Shown here: in pieces, positions 1 through 12,545 of the stretch
How positions within the stretch are numbered: position 1 is the first letter of the stretch
Layout: every line of letters starts with the position of its first letter
From: Elmis aenea
Lineage: Eukaryota; Arthropoda; Insecta; Coleoptera; Elmidae
NCBI GenBank assembly: GCA_947652605.1
Contig: OX393576.1
Span: 61,232,966 to 61,296,965 of the forward strand
Direction: 5' to 3'
DNA: 64,000 bases
The notes under the pieces: generated by a model
Databases searched by the model: none
What the model was told of the DNA's origin: nothing
What the model saw: the letters and a program-made list of their open reading frames with translations, nothing else
Position numbers and translations under genes: made by a program

Positions 1-1823
1 ACCGGTTGTTTGATGTTATGGGTATAGATCTATAGATTATTAATAAACTCACCTTTTCTGCTCCTATCTTTAACCGATTCTCCAAGTATAACCTTCTTGT
101 CAAAAGCAGAGTTTTTATTATTTCATCGTTCAAGTTTTCTAAGATCTTTCCTCTAGCTTTATCCACAGCTTATGCTTTAAAAACTTTTCAGTGCACCTTG
201 TATTTTTCGTCTTAGCTGTAGTTTTTATGTTTGCTCAATTGCTTATGCTTTGAGGTTTACTTTGCCTATAACATTATTTGTTTGTTGTTCCTCCAGCTCC
301 TCTAGAAAACCTTATCTTCATTTGTTTTTGTCATGATACACAGTTCGCACCCATAAGTTAAAGCAGGACAAAATAGTCTTCGATATATTTCTTACCTTTG
401 TTTTTTTTTCGTATTTATCCTAAAAATGATTTTTTATTGCTACAAACAACCTTTCTAGAAGATTTTCTCCCTTAATTATTTATTAAAATATTACCTGTTA
501 TTTACCTAAAAGTCAACTTGTGCTAATTAAGTATTTTTATGTTTCAGTTCCTGTTCTGGTTGCAACAGCCTTATTTATTATAAATAATCGAAATACCTCG
601 GTAAGTGTTTTATGATATAAAATTAATTCTTGCACTAAGTGACACCGATAACCCAACAGTTTATTCATGATAACTCAAGTTTATGCATAATTAATCCATT
701 ACTATTTGGATCAACATCATGCACAATGTATGAACAGTTAATACGACGCCGACTTTTCCATATATGTACGCATTTAAGTAATAGCATGTGAGAAACAGTG
801 GCAGTTTTGATTAGCAGGCCCTGATTGGATCTCGGCAAGAACTTATTAATAACGTTATAATAATCGATTCATCTATTAAGCGAACATTAAAAGTATATCA
901 TTTCCGGCGTTAACCTATTTACATCATTATGAATCACTGACAGAAACAGTCGCAAGAGCAATTTAATGAAAAAGTCAGTAGATGAGCCGCAGATGCTACG
1001 GACATTACGCGAAATTATCTAAAAATCGCACTAACTGCGGTATAATTAGAGGGTAACAGTTCAGGCCATTAAAGGAGTACTATTAAATCGTAGAAGAAAT
1101 AGTAAATAGATGACTGCGAATCAAGTTTTAACATATCACTTCCGTGTATGTTAACTATGCAGTATGGGAAACTCGTGATTTCGGTAAACCACGTTTACAT
1201 CGGAAACGATAAACGACTGCTAAGTCCATGCCCGCCTGCATGCGGCTCCGACCTCACAACAACATAATAAAGTACGTCATACTTGAGAGCAATATAAACA
1301 AGGCTCGCTTATTTTTAAATCATCTCGCATGAACATGATTACTGTTAGATGAAAGCAATAATTAATAATAACGTTTTCCCTCCATACGTTTTGAAAGCGA
1401 ACTGACATCTTGCATGCTGTAATTATACACTTTCAGCGGTAAATTGAAAGCATGTTAAGGCAATGCCGAGTTACCATGCATTTCCTTTTATCGACAACTC
1501 TATTATAAATCAAAGGGCAAACGCGTCAAGCAGAGAGTTGTAATTGTAATACATTTAACGTTTGTCACACCTACGACATTTGTGCATTTTTAATGACAAA
1601 TTGAGAGACGTGAACCATTCAAAGCAACTATATAAATTATCATAACACAAAGCACCGAGTGACAGTATATTAATAATTGTTTTAACTTAGACAGAACTGA
1701 AGATAAAAGACGATCAACGATAAAATAGCGTTACAACGACACACAAAAAAAAAACATAATAATAACGCTGTCTGTTAATTTGTCCATTAATAGAAAGAAA
1801 ATTAACAATAATAAAAAAATATA
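1..1823. other. AT-rich sequence without recognised gene
   Basis: I read both strands and saw no open coding stretch, RNA gene or element ends. Short AT runs dominate. The part from about 700 to 1600 has somewhat more mixed composition but no protein-like frame. Confidence 0.5.
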
Positions 1824-1825
1824 TA

Positions 1826-3507
1826 CAGGGTGTCCCCGTTATCACCGCGAATATTTTAAGTGGTGATAGAGGACCTTTTTCTAAGAAAAAAATTCAAATA
1901 CAATTTTTTTCTAAAATCAAATGCTAAGCAGTTATCAACACTTACTTGATTTTTTTACACTTCTGCATTTAAAAGACACTGTCGCCGAAAATATTAGTTT
2001 TATCGTAAAATACCTTACAGCTTTTTAATAGAGCAAGAAATTCTCTACAAAATTAATTATAATTATTTTTTGTCTACAGGCAATGGTTTAAAAGTTATAA
2101 GGCAGTTTGTACAAAAAAATGGGAAAAATTTTAAAACTTTAATTGTTTTTTAGACTTTGCAACCGCTGTATCTTTAAAACGAAAGGTCGTACAAAAAAAC
2201 CGACGGCCCATTCCGGATAGCAAATTTTATGGGCTACAACTTTGGTCAAGTGAAATTTTTGGAAAATCAAACCGATTTTCCGGAAAAGCTAAAAATAAGG
2301 AACAGAGTGTAAAAAAAATGTCGAGAAATTATGTTTTGTATTTAAAATAATGCGTTTAAAGAGAGTGCGATTATGAACTGAAAATGATGGAGATCATTTT
2401 GAACATTTATTGAAGTAAATTTGTGGTTACATATTAATTTTATTGCCTCCAGATAGATTTGCATTGTTTTGCATTTTATCGTTTTTTTCCCACCTTTTTC
2501 ACTATTAAAAACATATGTTTAGTTTTATTGAACAACATATTTACCGAAGTTGTAGTCCGTTAAATGCCTTATCCGCAATAGACATCCGTTTTGCTCTACG
2601 ACGTTTCGTTAAAAGATGCGGCGTTTTTATAAATTTAAATAACTTATTTACATGCAATTTTACAATTTTTTGTTAAATTTGTTCGTTAGCTCCTTAAAAA
2701 ATAAGGGGTGGTTTTCTGAATAATTTCAAACTTCATAAAAAGCTTTAAAACTGATGAGATACATAATTTTATGAATGGTGCCGATGCTATGGCATTTTTA
2801 AATACAAAATATTATAATTCTCGTTTTTTTTTGTTTTGAAAACGATAAAATGCAAAACAATGCAAATCCATCTTAACTCAATAAAATTTACATGTAACCA
2901 CAAAATTACGTCAATAAGTGTTCAAAATGACTTCCATCATTTATCATTTTCAATTACGTAATCGTTCTCTGTTTAAAAGCATTTTTAAATACAAAACAAT
3001 ATTTGTAGGAAATTTTGTTTTTGCACTCTGTTCCTTATTGTTAGCTTTTCCGGAAAATTGGTGTGATTTTCCAAAAATTTCACTTGACCAAAGTTGTAGC
3101 CCATGAAATTTGCTATCCGAAATGGGCCGTCGGTTTTTTTGTACAACCTTTCGTTTTAAAGATATAGCGGTTGCAAAGTCTAAGAAACAATTAAAGTTTT
3201 AAAATTTTTCCCATTTCTTTGTACAAACTGCCTTATAACTTTTAAACCATTGCCTGTAGACAAAAAATAATTATAATTAATTTTGTAGAGAATTTCTTGT
3301 TCTATTAAAAAGCTAAAAGGTATTTTACGATAAAATTGATATTTTCGGCGACAGAGCCTTTTAAATGCAGAAGTGTAAAAAAATCAAGTAAGTGTTGATA
3401 ACTGCTTAGCATTTGATTTTAGGAAAAAATTGTACTTGAAATTTTTTCTTAGAAAAAGGTCCTCTATCACCACTTAAAATATTCGCGGTGATAACGGGGA
3501 CACCCTG
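1826..3507. mobile_element. Giant foldback (long-inverted-repeat) element with CAGGGTG ends at TA
   Basis: The left end CAGGGTGTCCCCGTTATC is the reverse complement of the right end, with TA on both sides. Two arms of about 660 bases (about 1826-2487 and 2843-3507) match almost base for base in inverted orientation, around a spacer of about 355 bases. Ends and TA flanks fit a non-autonomous relative of Tc1/mariner-type elements. No transposase is recognisable; the open frame at 2918-3106 lies in the arm and is not a gene. Family assignment is inferred from the ends only. Confidence 0.88.
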
Positions 3508-3696
3508 TATATAACAATAAGCTTAACTACAAATTACTTATCGTTTTTATGAAGAATTAATTGTAGAATGCTAGCCTTTTTACCAGCAACAACAGTAAGT
3601 ATTTTTTGGAATAACATTGCTACTAATAAAGAGGCGAGAGTCTACAAAAAAACTTTTCATAAAATGAGATAAGTGTTTTTATTTTAATCTTTATTA
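3508..3696. other. Short AT-rich spacer between two elements
   Basis: This unremarkable AT-rich sequence separates the foldback element from the hAT element. Confidence 0.5.
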
Positions 3697-3704
3697 TGTT
3701 AGAT

Positions 3705-4826
3705 CAGTGGGCCCCAAACTACGGCCCGCGGACCAATTCTGGCTAGCGAAGGGTTTTCATCGGACCAGCGGCCGTTTTTTTTTTGGTTAAGTCACGGCAA
3801 AATGCAAACACGATTTTTCGAGCTACGCCATGAAACAGATTTATTTATGACAGAAAAATTGAAGCCCGTTCCAATATTTTCGAAACCCGGTTGGTTGTGG
3901 GATCTGGCATTTCTAGCTGATATCATTGAATATCTCAATTGTCTTAATGTAAATCTAAAAGGAAATGAAAAACTCGTACATTAAATCTTTTTTGATCTGA
4001 AGTGATTTCAAACAAATTTAAAACTTTTTAAGAAACAATTGCAATAAAATATTTTTATCACATATTCCGTTTGGTGATTATTTGTGGCAACATATGTCGA
4101 CTTAATAAAAATTTTCTGTTAAAAACTGTGTTTAGAAAATTACATTGTCACAAAATGAGCTTAGCGGTCGTTTCCAAGATTTTTACAGATATGAAAAGCT
4201 ATTGCATATATTTCAAAATCCATTCCTCGTTGGTGGGTATGCAATTAGAATTGATAAATTTGCAGTCAAATAGTACGGAAAAATCGTGAAAACTTGATAA
4301 AGTTTTTTTTTTGCCAGAAACTAAATACAGCAACATCCAAATTTTCGCAAGAAAAATGATTTCTGTAATAGGCAGTACTTACATTTGCTAACAACATTTT
4401 CGAGAATGCAACAAATTAAATCAAAAATCCGTTCAAGACCGATCGACGATCATTAAAACAGTTTTTAAAAAATAAGCGTTCTAAATTTGAGACCAAATAT
4501 CGATAGAGTAATTTAAAGATCAAAGAAACCCAATTACATAGTTTTCATTAGCACTATTTTAATACATACTTGATGATAAATGGTAGTAAATAATCCTAAC
4601 TTTGAAAATACCCATTTAATTTAGCTAAAATAAAATTATTTTCTTTGTTGAGTATATTGATTATATTTTATTATTTAAAAAATTATAATTAGTTGTTTAG
4701 CAATACTAAAGTTATTATTCTTGTTATATGGTTAATTTATGTGAATAGTTTTATTTTTCATCCAGCCCACTTAGCACTTTCAACACCCCCATGTGGCCCT
4801 CCTCTTAAAAAGTTTGGAAACCCCTG
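3705..4826 (+). mobile_element. Decayed hAT element with imperfect 8-bp target duplication
   Basis: The left end CAGTGGGCCCCAAACTACGG and right end TTTGGAAACCCCTG are imperfect inverted repeats of the Charlie-like hAT type. They are flanked by TGTTAGAT (3697-3704) and TGTTATAT (4827-4834), a 7 of 8 match. The interior carries hAT transposase fragments on the plus strand. At 1122 bases it is far shorter than an autonomous copy. Confidence 0.85.
3802..4289 (+). pseudogene. hAT transposase remnant (GTF2IRD2/ZBED5-like lineage), broken
   Basis: Two open pieces survive. At 3802-3984 the protein includes WLWDLAFLADIIEYLNCLN, closely resembling the 'WL..LAYLADIF.HLN.LN' block of hAT transposases related to vertebrate ZBED5 and GTF2IRD2-type domesticated genes. 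At 4071-4289 it ends near QLELINLQSNS, resembling the 'LQLELIDLQ' block near the C terminus of the same proteins. The region between and beyond is interrupted, and the N-terminal BED finger and most of the catalytic core are missing, so it cannot be functional. Boundaries of the original gene are unknown. Confidence 0.72.
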
Positions 4827-4834
4827 TGTTATAT

Positions 4835-6653
4835 AAATGATCAGTCGCATAAATCAATCATTACCCGAATATTAAAACCAAATTTTCTAAAATTATTAGC
4901 AGTCACGTGCACTAAAATTGGAAAAAATTAGTTCCTTTTAGAATAAAAAGTAACTTTGCAACAATTATCTTTTATCGAATTTCGAAAAAAAAAATTAAAT
5001 GACGTCAAAAGTTACGGGAACTTGCCTTTTTTCTTGTTAATCGATTTACCATATCTACTATTTATTAATTACTCCTATAGAATAAGTATCTACTTTTAGT
5101 TTCTATGGTAGCCGGCCTTATTTGCGTCAAAAAGTCTACAATTTTTTTTGATCATACTTTATATTATAACTGAAAGATATATTTTTAAATTCAGCAAAGA
5201 TTTAAATTTGTAAACATTAAATATGGCGCTCCTAAGGCATAGGAAAGTTATGGTCAAAATAACTAATCAAATCAACTTAGCAAAAAGTTGCTAATACCAT
5301 TTAAGGAAGAATAAAAAGTCGGCAGTTCTTGCAAAATTTAAAAATTTGCACCAAAAAAAAGTTAAGCAAAAACATCCACATTTTATATTTTTACAGTTTC
5401 CAGGTAAACGATTCAAATTTCCTAGAAGTCTTTTAAAAAAAAATAGCCGGCAATTAATGTAGCACTTTGCTTAATGTAACCTTGTGCTTTAGATTTAGAT
5501 GTTGTAATAAACGATACTGTAATATTGAAACATGAAATACTGAGTGTCCCAAATTATATTTCCAGCATGGAGATCTCGCTTATTATAAGAGATACAGGTT
5601 TATGTTTAAATTAGACGAATTACTCCTCGGTATGAGAGGAGCCACAATCAATTTTTAAAAGTACAAAATTGCTCGTAGGTACGAAAAAATCGAAGACAAT
5701 TACATTCTACATAAAAAAGTACCTTTAGAAGGGGCAAATAAAATTGATTTAATGATCAAGACAATAAAGCTTTATTTTTTTTTATAAAGTTTTAATTTTA
5801 CCAAGCGAAAAGCAGGCTGGTTAATTAGTTTCAAGCAATTTAAAACAAACATCGAAAGCATATTTCAGTAATAATTTTATCAGCAAAGTTAAGTGCATAA
5901 AAAGTCAGATTACGTCATTATGTTCACTCGAAAAGGCGTACGTGTTCACATAAATTCGTTTGTACCTTATACAAACAAATTACAAAACTTTTATTTGCAT
6001 TACTAGAAGGTGTAACTCAATGAACCGTTAAATGTAGCAGTCAGGCTTTTAGAGAAGCTCCCGGCTCTCGAATCAACCTTTAATCGAGCGGTGTTTTATT
6101 TTTTTTTGCCTGCCAGTCTAACAGTTATCGTGCAAGGTTTTTCTTAATCCAAGCGCTCACAAAAAATTATTATTTCGTAATACCTCATTAAATATGTAAA
6201 CACAGTGAATCTAGAAACAGCTTCAGAGGCCACGTTCACACATACACGTCATACATATTAACGAAACTGGATCAAAGTTGGACGAGTCTGAAAATTCATT
6301 CGTGTTTTTTGCGCTGTTTTGCATTTCTGTATATTAACATTTTTACGAGTGTTTTATTTTATTAATAAAATCGACTGAGAATGAGGTGATTCAGTATATC
6401 ACAGGCACAAAAAAGCACTATGAGACAGATTATTCAAATTAGAATTAAACCATACTGAATAAATACAAACTCATTTTTTGGTTCTCAATCAAATGCTTGC
6501 AGTTAACTGATAATTATTAATATTTACTATCTTAAGCCTATAGACACGACGCTATTTTTTATTTACCTGTATAATGTTTATTACACGTCCGTGGTCCGTG
6601 CATTCGATAAAATTCTTATTTACTATCCGAACATTTAAACATGTAGGCTTTAG
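4835..6653. other. AT-rich sequence, no gene seen
   Basis: At about 5540-5600 there is a solo stretch (GAGTGTCCCAAAT, then ATGGAGATCTCGCTTAT) that resembles the left end of a CAGGGTGTCCC-type element, but I find no partner end. Nothing else is recognised. Confidence 0.45.
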
Positions 6654-6654
6654 C

Positions 6655-7195
6655 AGGGCCGGTATTTTCATCGGGAGACTCTAGGCAATTGTCTAGGGGC
6701 GCCAAGATACGGGGGCGCCATAGTCCTCATAAAATACGGAATGATAAAAGAATTTGGGAAATTTTTAACAAAGCGGAAAAAATCGTGGAGGCTCAAGGTG
6801 TAACGCCTAGTTAATAATTATAAACAGTTTGTGTATAAAGCAGAGAATGAGTTCAAACTGATTTTAAACAAAAATTTAAGATGGACTTTTATTTTTCAAT
6901 TATTTATAACTCATTTGTATGTTGATAAAAACTTTAAGAATCTGTCTGCAGTTTAGAATCTGTCTGCAGTTTACATACAGTTTAGTTTTCTCTTTTAAAA
7001 ACCTATATGTAAATTACAGAATGTTACTGTGGCAGAACTGCTTTAAAAAGTTTGATATAGGTACTAATAAAGTTACTTAACACATAATTCGAGAGATATT
7101 GACGGAACATATTTATGTAGTGAATTACAAATAATAGCAAGGCGATTTTAAAAAAATACTTTTAAATTAAATGTTCTGTTATATACAGGGTGCCC
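6655..7195 (+). mobile_element. 5' fragment of a hAT-like element (CAGGGCCGG end)
   Basis: It starts CAGGGCCGGTATTTTCATCG and shares GACTCTAGGCAATTGTCTA with the fragment at 38823. The two copies remain alignable through the GAGAGATATTGACGGA block (7089-7104 here, about 39672-39687 there) up to a TA MITE at the same site. No intact transposase and no right end were found. Confidence 0.6.
6939..6976. repeat. Short tandem duplication (unit about 19 bases)
   Basis: The unit GAATCTGTCTGCAGTTTA occurs twice in direct succession, inside the hAT-like fragment. Confidence 0.8.
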
Positions 7196-7806
7196 ATTTT
7201 TCTAACCTATTGTATAGGTAACTCCGAATATTAAAGAAACAGAAACGTTTAAATTAGCAAACTTGTGCAGAATAACTGCTACACTAACAAAAAGACACAA
7301 CTCTGGAATTTCTCATCGAAAAAAAAATATCATCTATTAGTAGGCAGTGAACATGTAAAATGATTTTTGGTTATTTAAAGAAAAAAACTACAAGAGAAAA
7401 GTATAACGAACCTTATATCATTAAAACGAGAAAAAATAATCTTTTTAATAAGGCTTCAGCCAACTATGACTTCCATTTTAAAAAATGCAAATTTGTGTTA
7501 TAACTCAGAAATCGAGAGTACTATGAAAATTTCGTTAACATATTTAAAATTTCCGTAAAAATATCTATAAAAACCCATTTTAATGTTTGTTCTAGCTCAT
7601 ATGCTTACCTACGGAATTATTCAAGTTTGAAAAAGTCGAACTTTTTCAGTTTTTTCAAAATATTTTAAAAAGTTAATGACGTGATCAAATTTGAAAATTG
7701 CCTTCCCTTTAAATTCTGCACAAATTTGCTAATTTAAACCTTTCTGTATCTTTAATATTAACGGAGTTACCCATACAACAGGTTAGAAAAATGGGTGGGT
7801 ACCCTG
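7196..7806. mobile_element. TA MITE with CAGGGTGCCC ends
   Basis: The outer inverted repeats extend about 88 bases. On the left, CAGGGTGCCCATTTTTCTA runs through to GCAGAAT near 7272. On the right, ATTCTGCACAAATTTGCTAA starts near 7716 and runs to CACCCATTTT... and CCCTG ending at 7806. The flanks are TATA. The element has no coding capacity. The left ends match the general CAGGGTG class seen repeatedly in this window, but the interior belongs to a different family. Confidence 0.85.
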
Positions 7807-10034
7807 TATATGTAAAAATTACATTTAGAAAATAATGTTCCAAATGTATTTATTCTTCAGAGAATTTTTTCGACATTGCCAGTATCGGTAGCATGTTCAG
7901 GTATTTAATGCAATTTTAACAATTAATGTTGTACCTACTTGAGCAGTAAAAATAAGAACAAATATTAAAAAAATTATAACAGTTATGCACACAATTATAA
8001 GCAAAATTGTGCATAGCGCGGTAAAAGAATGCACTTTTAATTTTGTTTTTAAATTCGAACCGTGATTTGACATTCATCAAAAACAAATTCAGTGATGCAT
8101 TCATTTTGTCGTATGTGCAGTAATTTCATTGTTTATTGCGTTTTTGTTACAAATTCACAATAACACAATTACCTACAATATTATCTGAAATATTTCCAAC
8201 AGAAAATACGGCTTAATTGTGTTTAATCAACTACGAAAAATGCTGAGGCACCTCGCACAAACTCAAACCATCCAGCTTGTTAGCAATAACGAGCATAAAT
8301 GCATCATCAAGAAGTTATTGCTGCTTCAACCGTTGTTCAGTCAAACACTTTCATTAATATTTTTATAAACACTTCGTTTATGCTATCCCGGCAACCATTT
8401 TTAGTTAGACACTCAATGCGGAAGTTTAGAAGAAAAAAACCGTAGATAATTTCGTTTCATCTAAGACGTGCAATTTTTGCCTAATTAATAATAATTTTTG
8501 CTGAAACAAGTTTTCAGTGCCAAACAATTATATTGATCAAAGGAGGCTTACGGTGTGGAAGCTGGCACGCAAGCAAAATTAATATTCATTATCGTGCGTT
8601 AATTCTTGAACCTATTACAGCTGAGACATAATGAATAATAATAAAATCCTGGTAGACAATTAACGCGATCACAGAATTATTATGTACAACTGACTGTCGT
8701 TCATAATTAGCATATTGAAATCACTACAAAGATACCACAACAACTGCAAACTGAGTATAAATGATTTTTTCTCAAACAAAAAAGATATTATTCAAACAAA
8801 CCCATTAATTTTTAATGAAGTTTTTATCAACTAAACAATTGCAAGCAAAAATGATTAGATTTTTAAAGCTTATTTAGCTTTTTGACAATGTCTTTAATGC
8901 CACTGATTTAAAAATAATTTACAGTGCAGTAGCCCTTCGAAATAACAAAATATTGCCCTGCATTCATTTTAACGAAGATTTATGTTAAACCAACCTAAAT
9001 ATAACTAAAGCGAGCCCAAATATTGGATAAACATCCAATATGAGGTAACGTTTTATTATTTTTTTACTCCTAGTTTCTATCCCTCTGCCTTAAAAATATG
9101 GCTAATTCCCTTCACTCCCACAAATTTAGACAAAGGCACTTTCGAATCAATTTTAACTTCGGCCCGATAAGTAAACTGTGCCACTAGATCAACTTGAAAC
9201 CTCAAACTAAAGACATTTCAATGTTCTTCGGAGCAAATGGTATTTAAGTTATTTTTCTTTAAAGCGTCAAGTTAAAAGGCTGCAGTGTAAATACTGCACG
9301 ACAGACAGATGTGATCCTGTTTGCTAGACCCCAACATTCTGAAACTGTTTTTGTCACCTGCATTCAGCAGGTAAAATATGTAATAAAGAAATGAATTCAA
9401 CTAAGTCGTACCAAGATGTGAAACATTTCGAGATAAATTGTACAAACCGCCCCTACCATCCCTTTCCAGTGGCATTTTTCTCATTTTCTTTATTACTTCC
9501 CAAAAAAATTCAGAGACATTACATCATATAATTGGTTTAATGAGTTCTGGGCAAATAAATGCTGTCTCAATAAATTCTCTAACTGAATACATGCGACATC
9601 TAGTGGTAAATACATAAAATAAATGAGCAATGAGAAATATTGGCAAACATTCTCAGATTACATCGTGCGTGCTACAATCATTTTCAAGAATCAGTTAAGA
9701 TGGATTTTAATCAATTTATGTAGCTGATAATAATCTAACCATGCGGTTTAGATCTGCATTTTCATGGTTTTATAAAATCAGCTTTAATTTAGAATATTTT
9801 ACATTCATTTTAGGTATACATTACAAATTATTGTGAAGGTTTATTCGGCATTTTTATCAAATCATGTTTCCTAAATCGCATCAATACAGGGTTTTATAAA
9901 TAAATCTTCTATATGTTCCTGAAATTTGTTGATGAGTACCAAGAAAAGTCAAAATCTGTTTTTTTTTCAACTGTGCTTTAACACAAATACGTCGTTATTT
10001 AATAATTTTATTATTTATTTAGTCCTTACGAGTC
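7807..10034. other. AT-rich sequence, no gene seen
   Basis: No coding frame, RNA gene or paired element ends were recognised. A CAGGGTTTTATA string near 9887 has no partner. Confidence 0.45.
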
Positions 10035-10294
10035 CTTCAACTGTGCATTCACACGGCTATTTTTGTTTGTGAGTGTCCACGTTTCACTAACGTATAAAAA
10101 CGCCGGAATGACTACCTTTTTGACCACTTCCACTATTGTTCGTTTTGGGACTTCTCCATTTCCAAAAAATGTTATTCCTAAACTGTTAAATATTCTTTCC
10201 ATATTTCATGTCCTTTCGCTTATTTCCTTGTCCACTCCTCCATTTTTCTCTATGATCATTCCTAAATATTTAAAGCTTTCTACCTGTTCCAACC
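10035..10294 (-). pseudogene. Non-LTR retrotransposon reverse-transcriptase fragment (3' part)
   Basis: Reading the minus strand gives an almost open frame with the landmarks FKYLGMIIEKNGGVDKEI, then IFNSLG, KRTIVEVVKKVVIPAFLY and SETWTLTNKN. These are the conserved blocks after the catalytic core of insect non-LTR reverse transcriptases (FKYLG.. / ..LLYGSETWTL..). One stop replaces a tryptophan after SERT. Catalytic motifs, endonuclease and both element ends are absent, so this is a truncated dead copy. The clade (RTE-like) is uncertain. Confidence 0.82.
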
Positions 10295-10302
10295 TAAAGT
10301 GA

Positions 10303-11689
10303 TGTTATGATATAATTATTATTACATACATTTATTACGTACTTAGCAATTCGCTAAATAAATTACATTATTATCATTATATTACACATTTTCTTTTCCT
10401 TTGTTATTATTAAAATAGGGTAAAGTTACTACAAATAAGTATAGGTAATAAAATTAACTTATCTTTTTTTAATGATCTCTTGTAGAAATTAGTATCAAAT
10501 CGAAAATTTAACATCTTAAGTAAAACAATTTTTTAAAGTCTTCCCTATTTAGGCTGTTTTAAAGTAATTTTTACTCAATAAGTGAAACTTAAGAACTTCT
10601 CCACATTAAGTAAAAGGCAAGAATTTTGGAATATGCTGTACATTATTTTAAAAATGTTTGTAATACAACACCGCATTTTGTAACTGTTAAAAACCAACTT
10701 AAAACATTCAGAGAATGCCTGCATGAATTACATTGTAACGTTACGACGATTAACTTACGGTTAAACCATAATTTATATCTTCTTTGTGTAGTAAACATCG
10801 CCAATAAACATTCAATCGCACAATAAAACAAATCGATTTATGACGATTAATCAACATTTTATGGTTGGATTTATTGCCGCAACCCTTTTCACTTTTTATT
10901 ACCGATCCCGAATAAAGTTGTCGCTGGATTATTCAACCCTCTTTATCCTAACTGCGTAAAAATAAATCAAGGGGCAAGGATATTTCGCGGCACGGCATAA
11001 AATGCAACGGTGACTATTCAAATTTTATGAACTCAAAGAAATCCGTAGCGGCAAAATATTTCAATTTTATGAGAATTATAAGAAGCGTCGTGATTTTCTC
11101 TAAGAGAACAATTTAATATAAAATCGTAGCAAAAAAGGTAAGATCCTGTTTATAACAGCAGGTTGCTTCTATACAATGCTATACATGAATGAGCAGCAAA
11201 AAGTTTGTTTAATAAACAATTACCTATGATGAAATTCTTGATTGTGTCTGGTTATCAAGATATAAATTTATAGGCATCAAAGAACAGGTATGCTTTTTTC
11301 AAAATATTTTTCATAAGGTTCACGCAGGCAATTAATTAACACAACAAATTGATTACTTTAAAAAAAAAAAGGACATAATATCAAAAATAATCATTTTACT
11401 TAATATTTCCATCGCCGTAGGGCTCAATAGATTGTTTTAAAACCGCTTAAGATGTATACAATTCAACTCAAAAACTACAAGACAAAATGAGGGAATTTGT
11501 AATATATTTAAACATTTAAAGATACCTATATCAAGTGAGTTTTCAGACGATGCGTAGCAAGTTATTTTAGAAATAATTGTGGAAAATTCTTGAATTACAT
11601 GCGCGATTCGTTTATGAATGCCAGACAAACACGTTTTATTAAAAGTTTCTTAAATTTTTATATAATTGAAAAAAAGCTTTGCTGAAAAA
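10303..11689. other. AT-rich sequence, no gene seen
   Basis: The opposing open frames at 10626-10831 overlap each other on both strands and have no domain character. Nothing else is recognised. Confidence 0.45.
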
Positions 11690-12022
11690 TAATTTAATTT
11701 TAATGTAGCATTTTATATAAAAGCCTAAGAATGGTAAAAAAATGATATTAAATATATTTTGTTTGCAGGTTATAATTTTATTTATGTCAATGTCAATGTG
11801 GAGGTGTCGCTATGGAAATGAAATGATTAATTAATACTTTATACATATTAAATAATTGTCATTTAGTTCGTTTACATTAACTTTCGTTCTATAATATAAT
11901 TTTAAATTCGTAGATAATATAGCATTTACCACTCGAGATAAAATCAATTTTTTCCGTTCGTGAGATAAATAAATAAATCTCACCTCACGAAAAAAAAACT
12001 GGACTTTCATCTCCTGTTGTAC
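11690..12022 (-). repeat. Copy 1 of a dispersed non-coding repeat (inverted relative to 45320-45660)
   Basis: About 330 bases match the reverse complement of 45320-45660. Shared blocks include CCTAAGAATGGTA, GCAGGTTATAATTTTATTTA, TGTCAATGTCAATGTG, ACGAA-rich stretches and a CACCTCACGAAAAAA block near the right end. No coding frame is present. A related short block (TGACATTGACATTGACATT) occurs at about 49060. Confidence 0.8.
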
Positions 12023-12186
12023 AATATACTATTATTGTCTAAAAGTGACCGAAAAACGTTTTTGTTAATTTTAATTGGCATTTGTCGACCATAAGTTTAT
12101 TTATGTAACACTCATTGTTAGATAATTATATTTAACGCCTTAAAAAGTATTTTCTTAACATAAAAATGCTATTAACTTTTTGTGTC

Positions 12187-12223
12187 AGTTAGTTAGTTAG
12201 TTAGTTTTTAGTTAGTTAGTTAG
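12187..12223. repeat. GTTA microsatellite, probably the 3' tail of the adjacent retrotransposon
   Basis: Uninterrupted GTTA/TTAG units with one break lie immediately beyond the 3' side of the minus-strand retrotransposon relic. On the minus strand the order is coding remnant, AATAAAATAAAG, then CTAA repeats, the layout expected of a non-LTR 3' tail. Confidence 0.75.
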
Positions 12224-12545
12224 CTTTATTTTATTTAGCAATTGCTATTACATTATAACATAATTAATAGTAATAGGAAATATAATAAACATAAAAATAT
12301 AATGAAATAAAATAAAAATCTAAAAATCTTCTAAATTCTAAATATCTAAAATAAGTAATCGTTTAATAGTGTTCTAATACGTAGGTACTCCTTAATTAAT
12401 TTAATACCCTTCTTATAATCATTAAATCATTACATATTTTGACTTGATGCGGCATATTATTAAATATTTTAAAACCTTGATAAAATAACGAACGAGCAGT
12501 TTGACTTTTAGTACATTTCTCTTTAAATAATTTAAATAATTAGAA
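12224..12545 (-). pseudogene. Non-LTR retrotransposon ORF2 C-terminal relic (jockey/CR1-like)
   Basis: On the minus strand, near 12540-12420, the frame reads ARSLFYQGFKIFNNMPHQVK. This resembles the 'GIKIYNNLP..IK' block that ends jockey/CR1-type reverse-transcriptase proteins. A frameshift later it reads YKKGIKLIKEYL, resembling 'FK..LKEYLL' before the stop. An A-rich end and CTAA repeat tail follow. The match is short, so the clade is a guess. The copy is 5'-truncated and frameshifted. Confidence 0.6.

Noticed and set aside
2918..3106. Small plus-strand protein of 62 codons
   Set aside because: It lies wholly in one arm of the foldback element, is rich in Phe/Ile/Lys from AT-rich sequence, and has no splice signals or domains.
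5529..5600. Left end of a CAGGGTGTCCC-type element
   Set aside because: No inverse end was found in the following 2 kb; kept only as a remark.
10626..10831. Overlapping ORFs on both strands
   Set aside because: Mutually overlapping, no domain character; chance frames.
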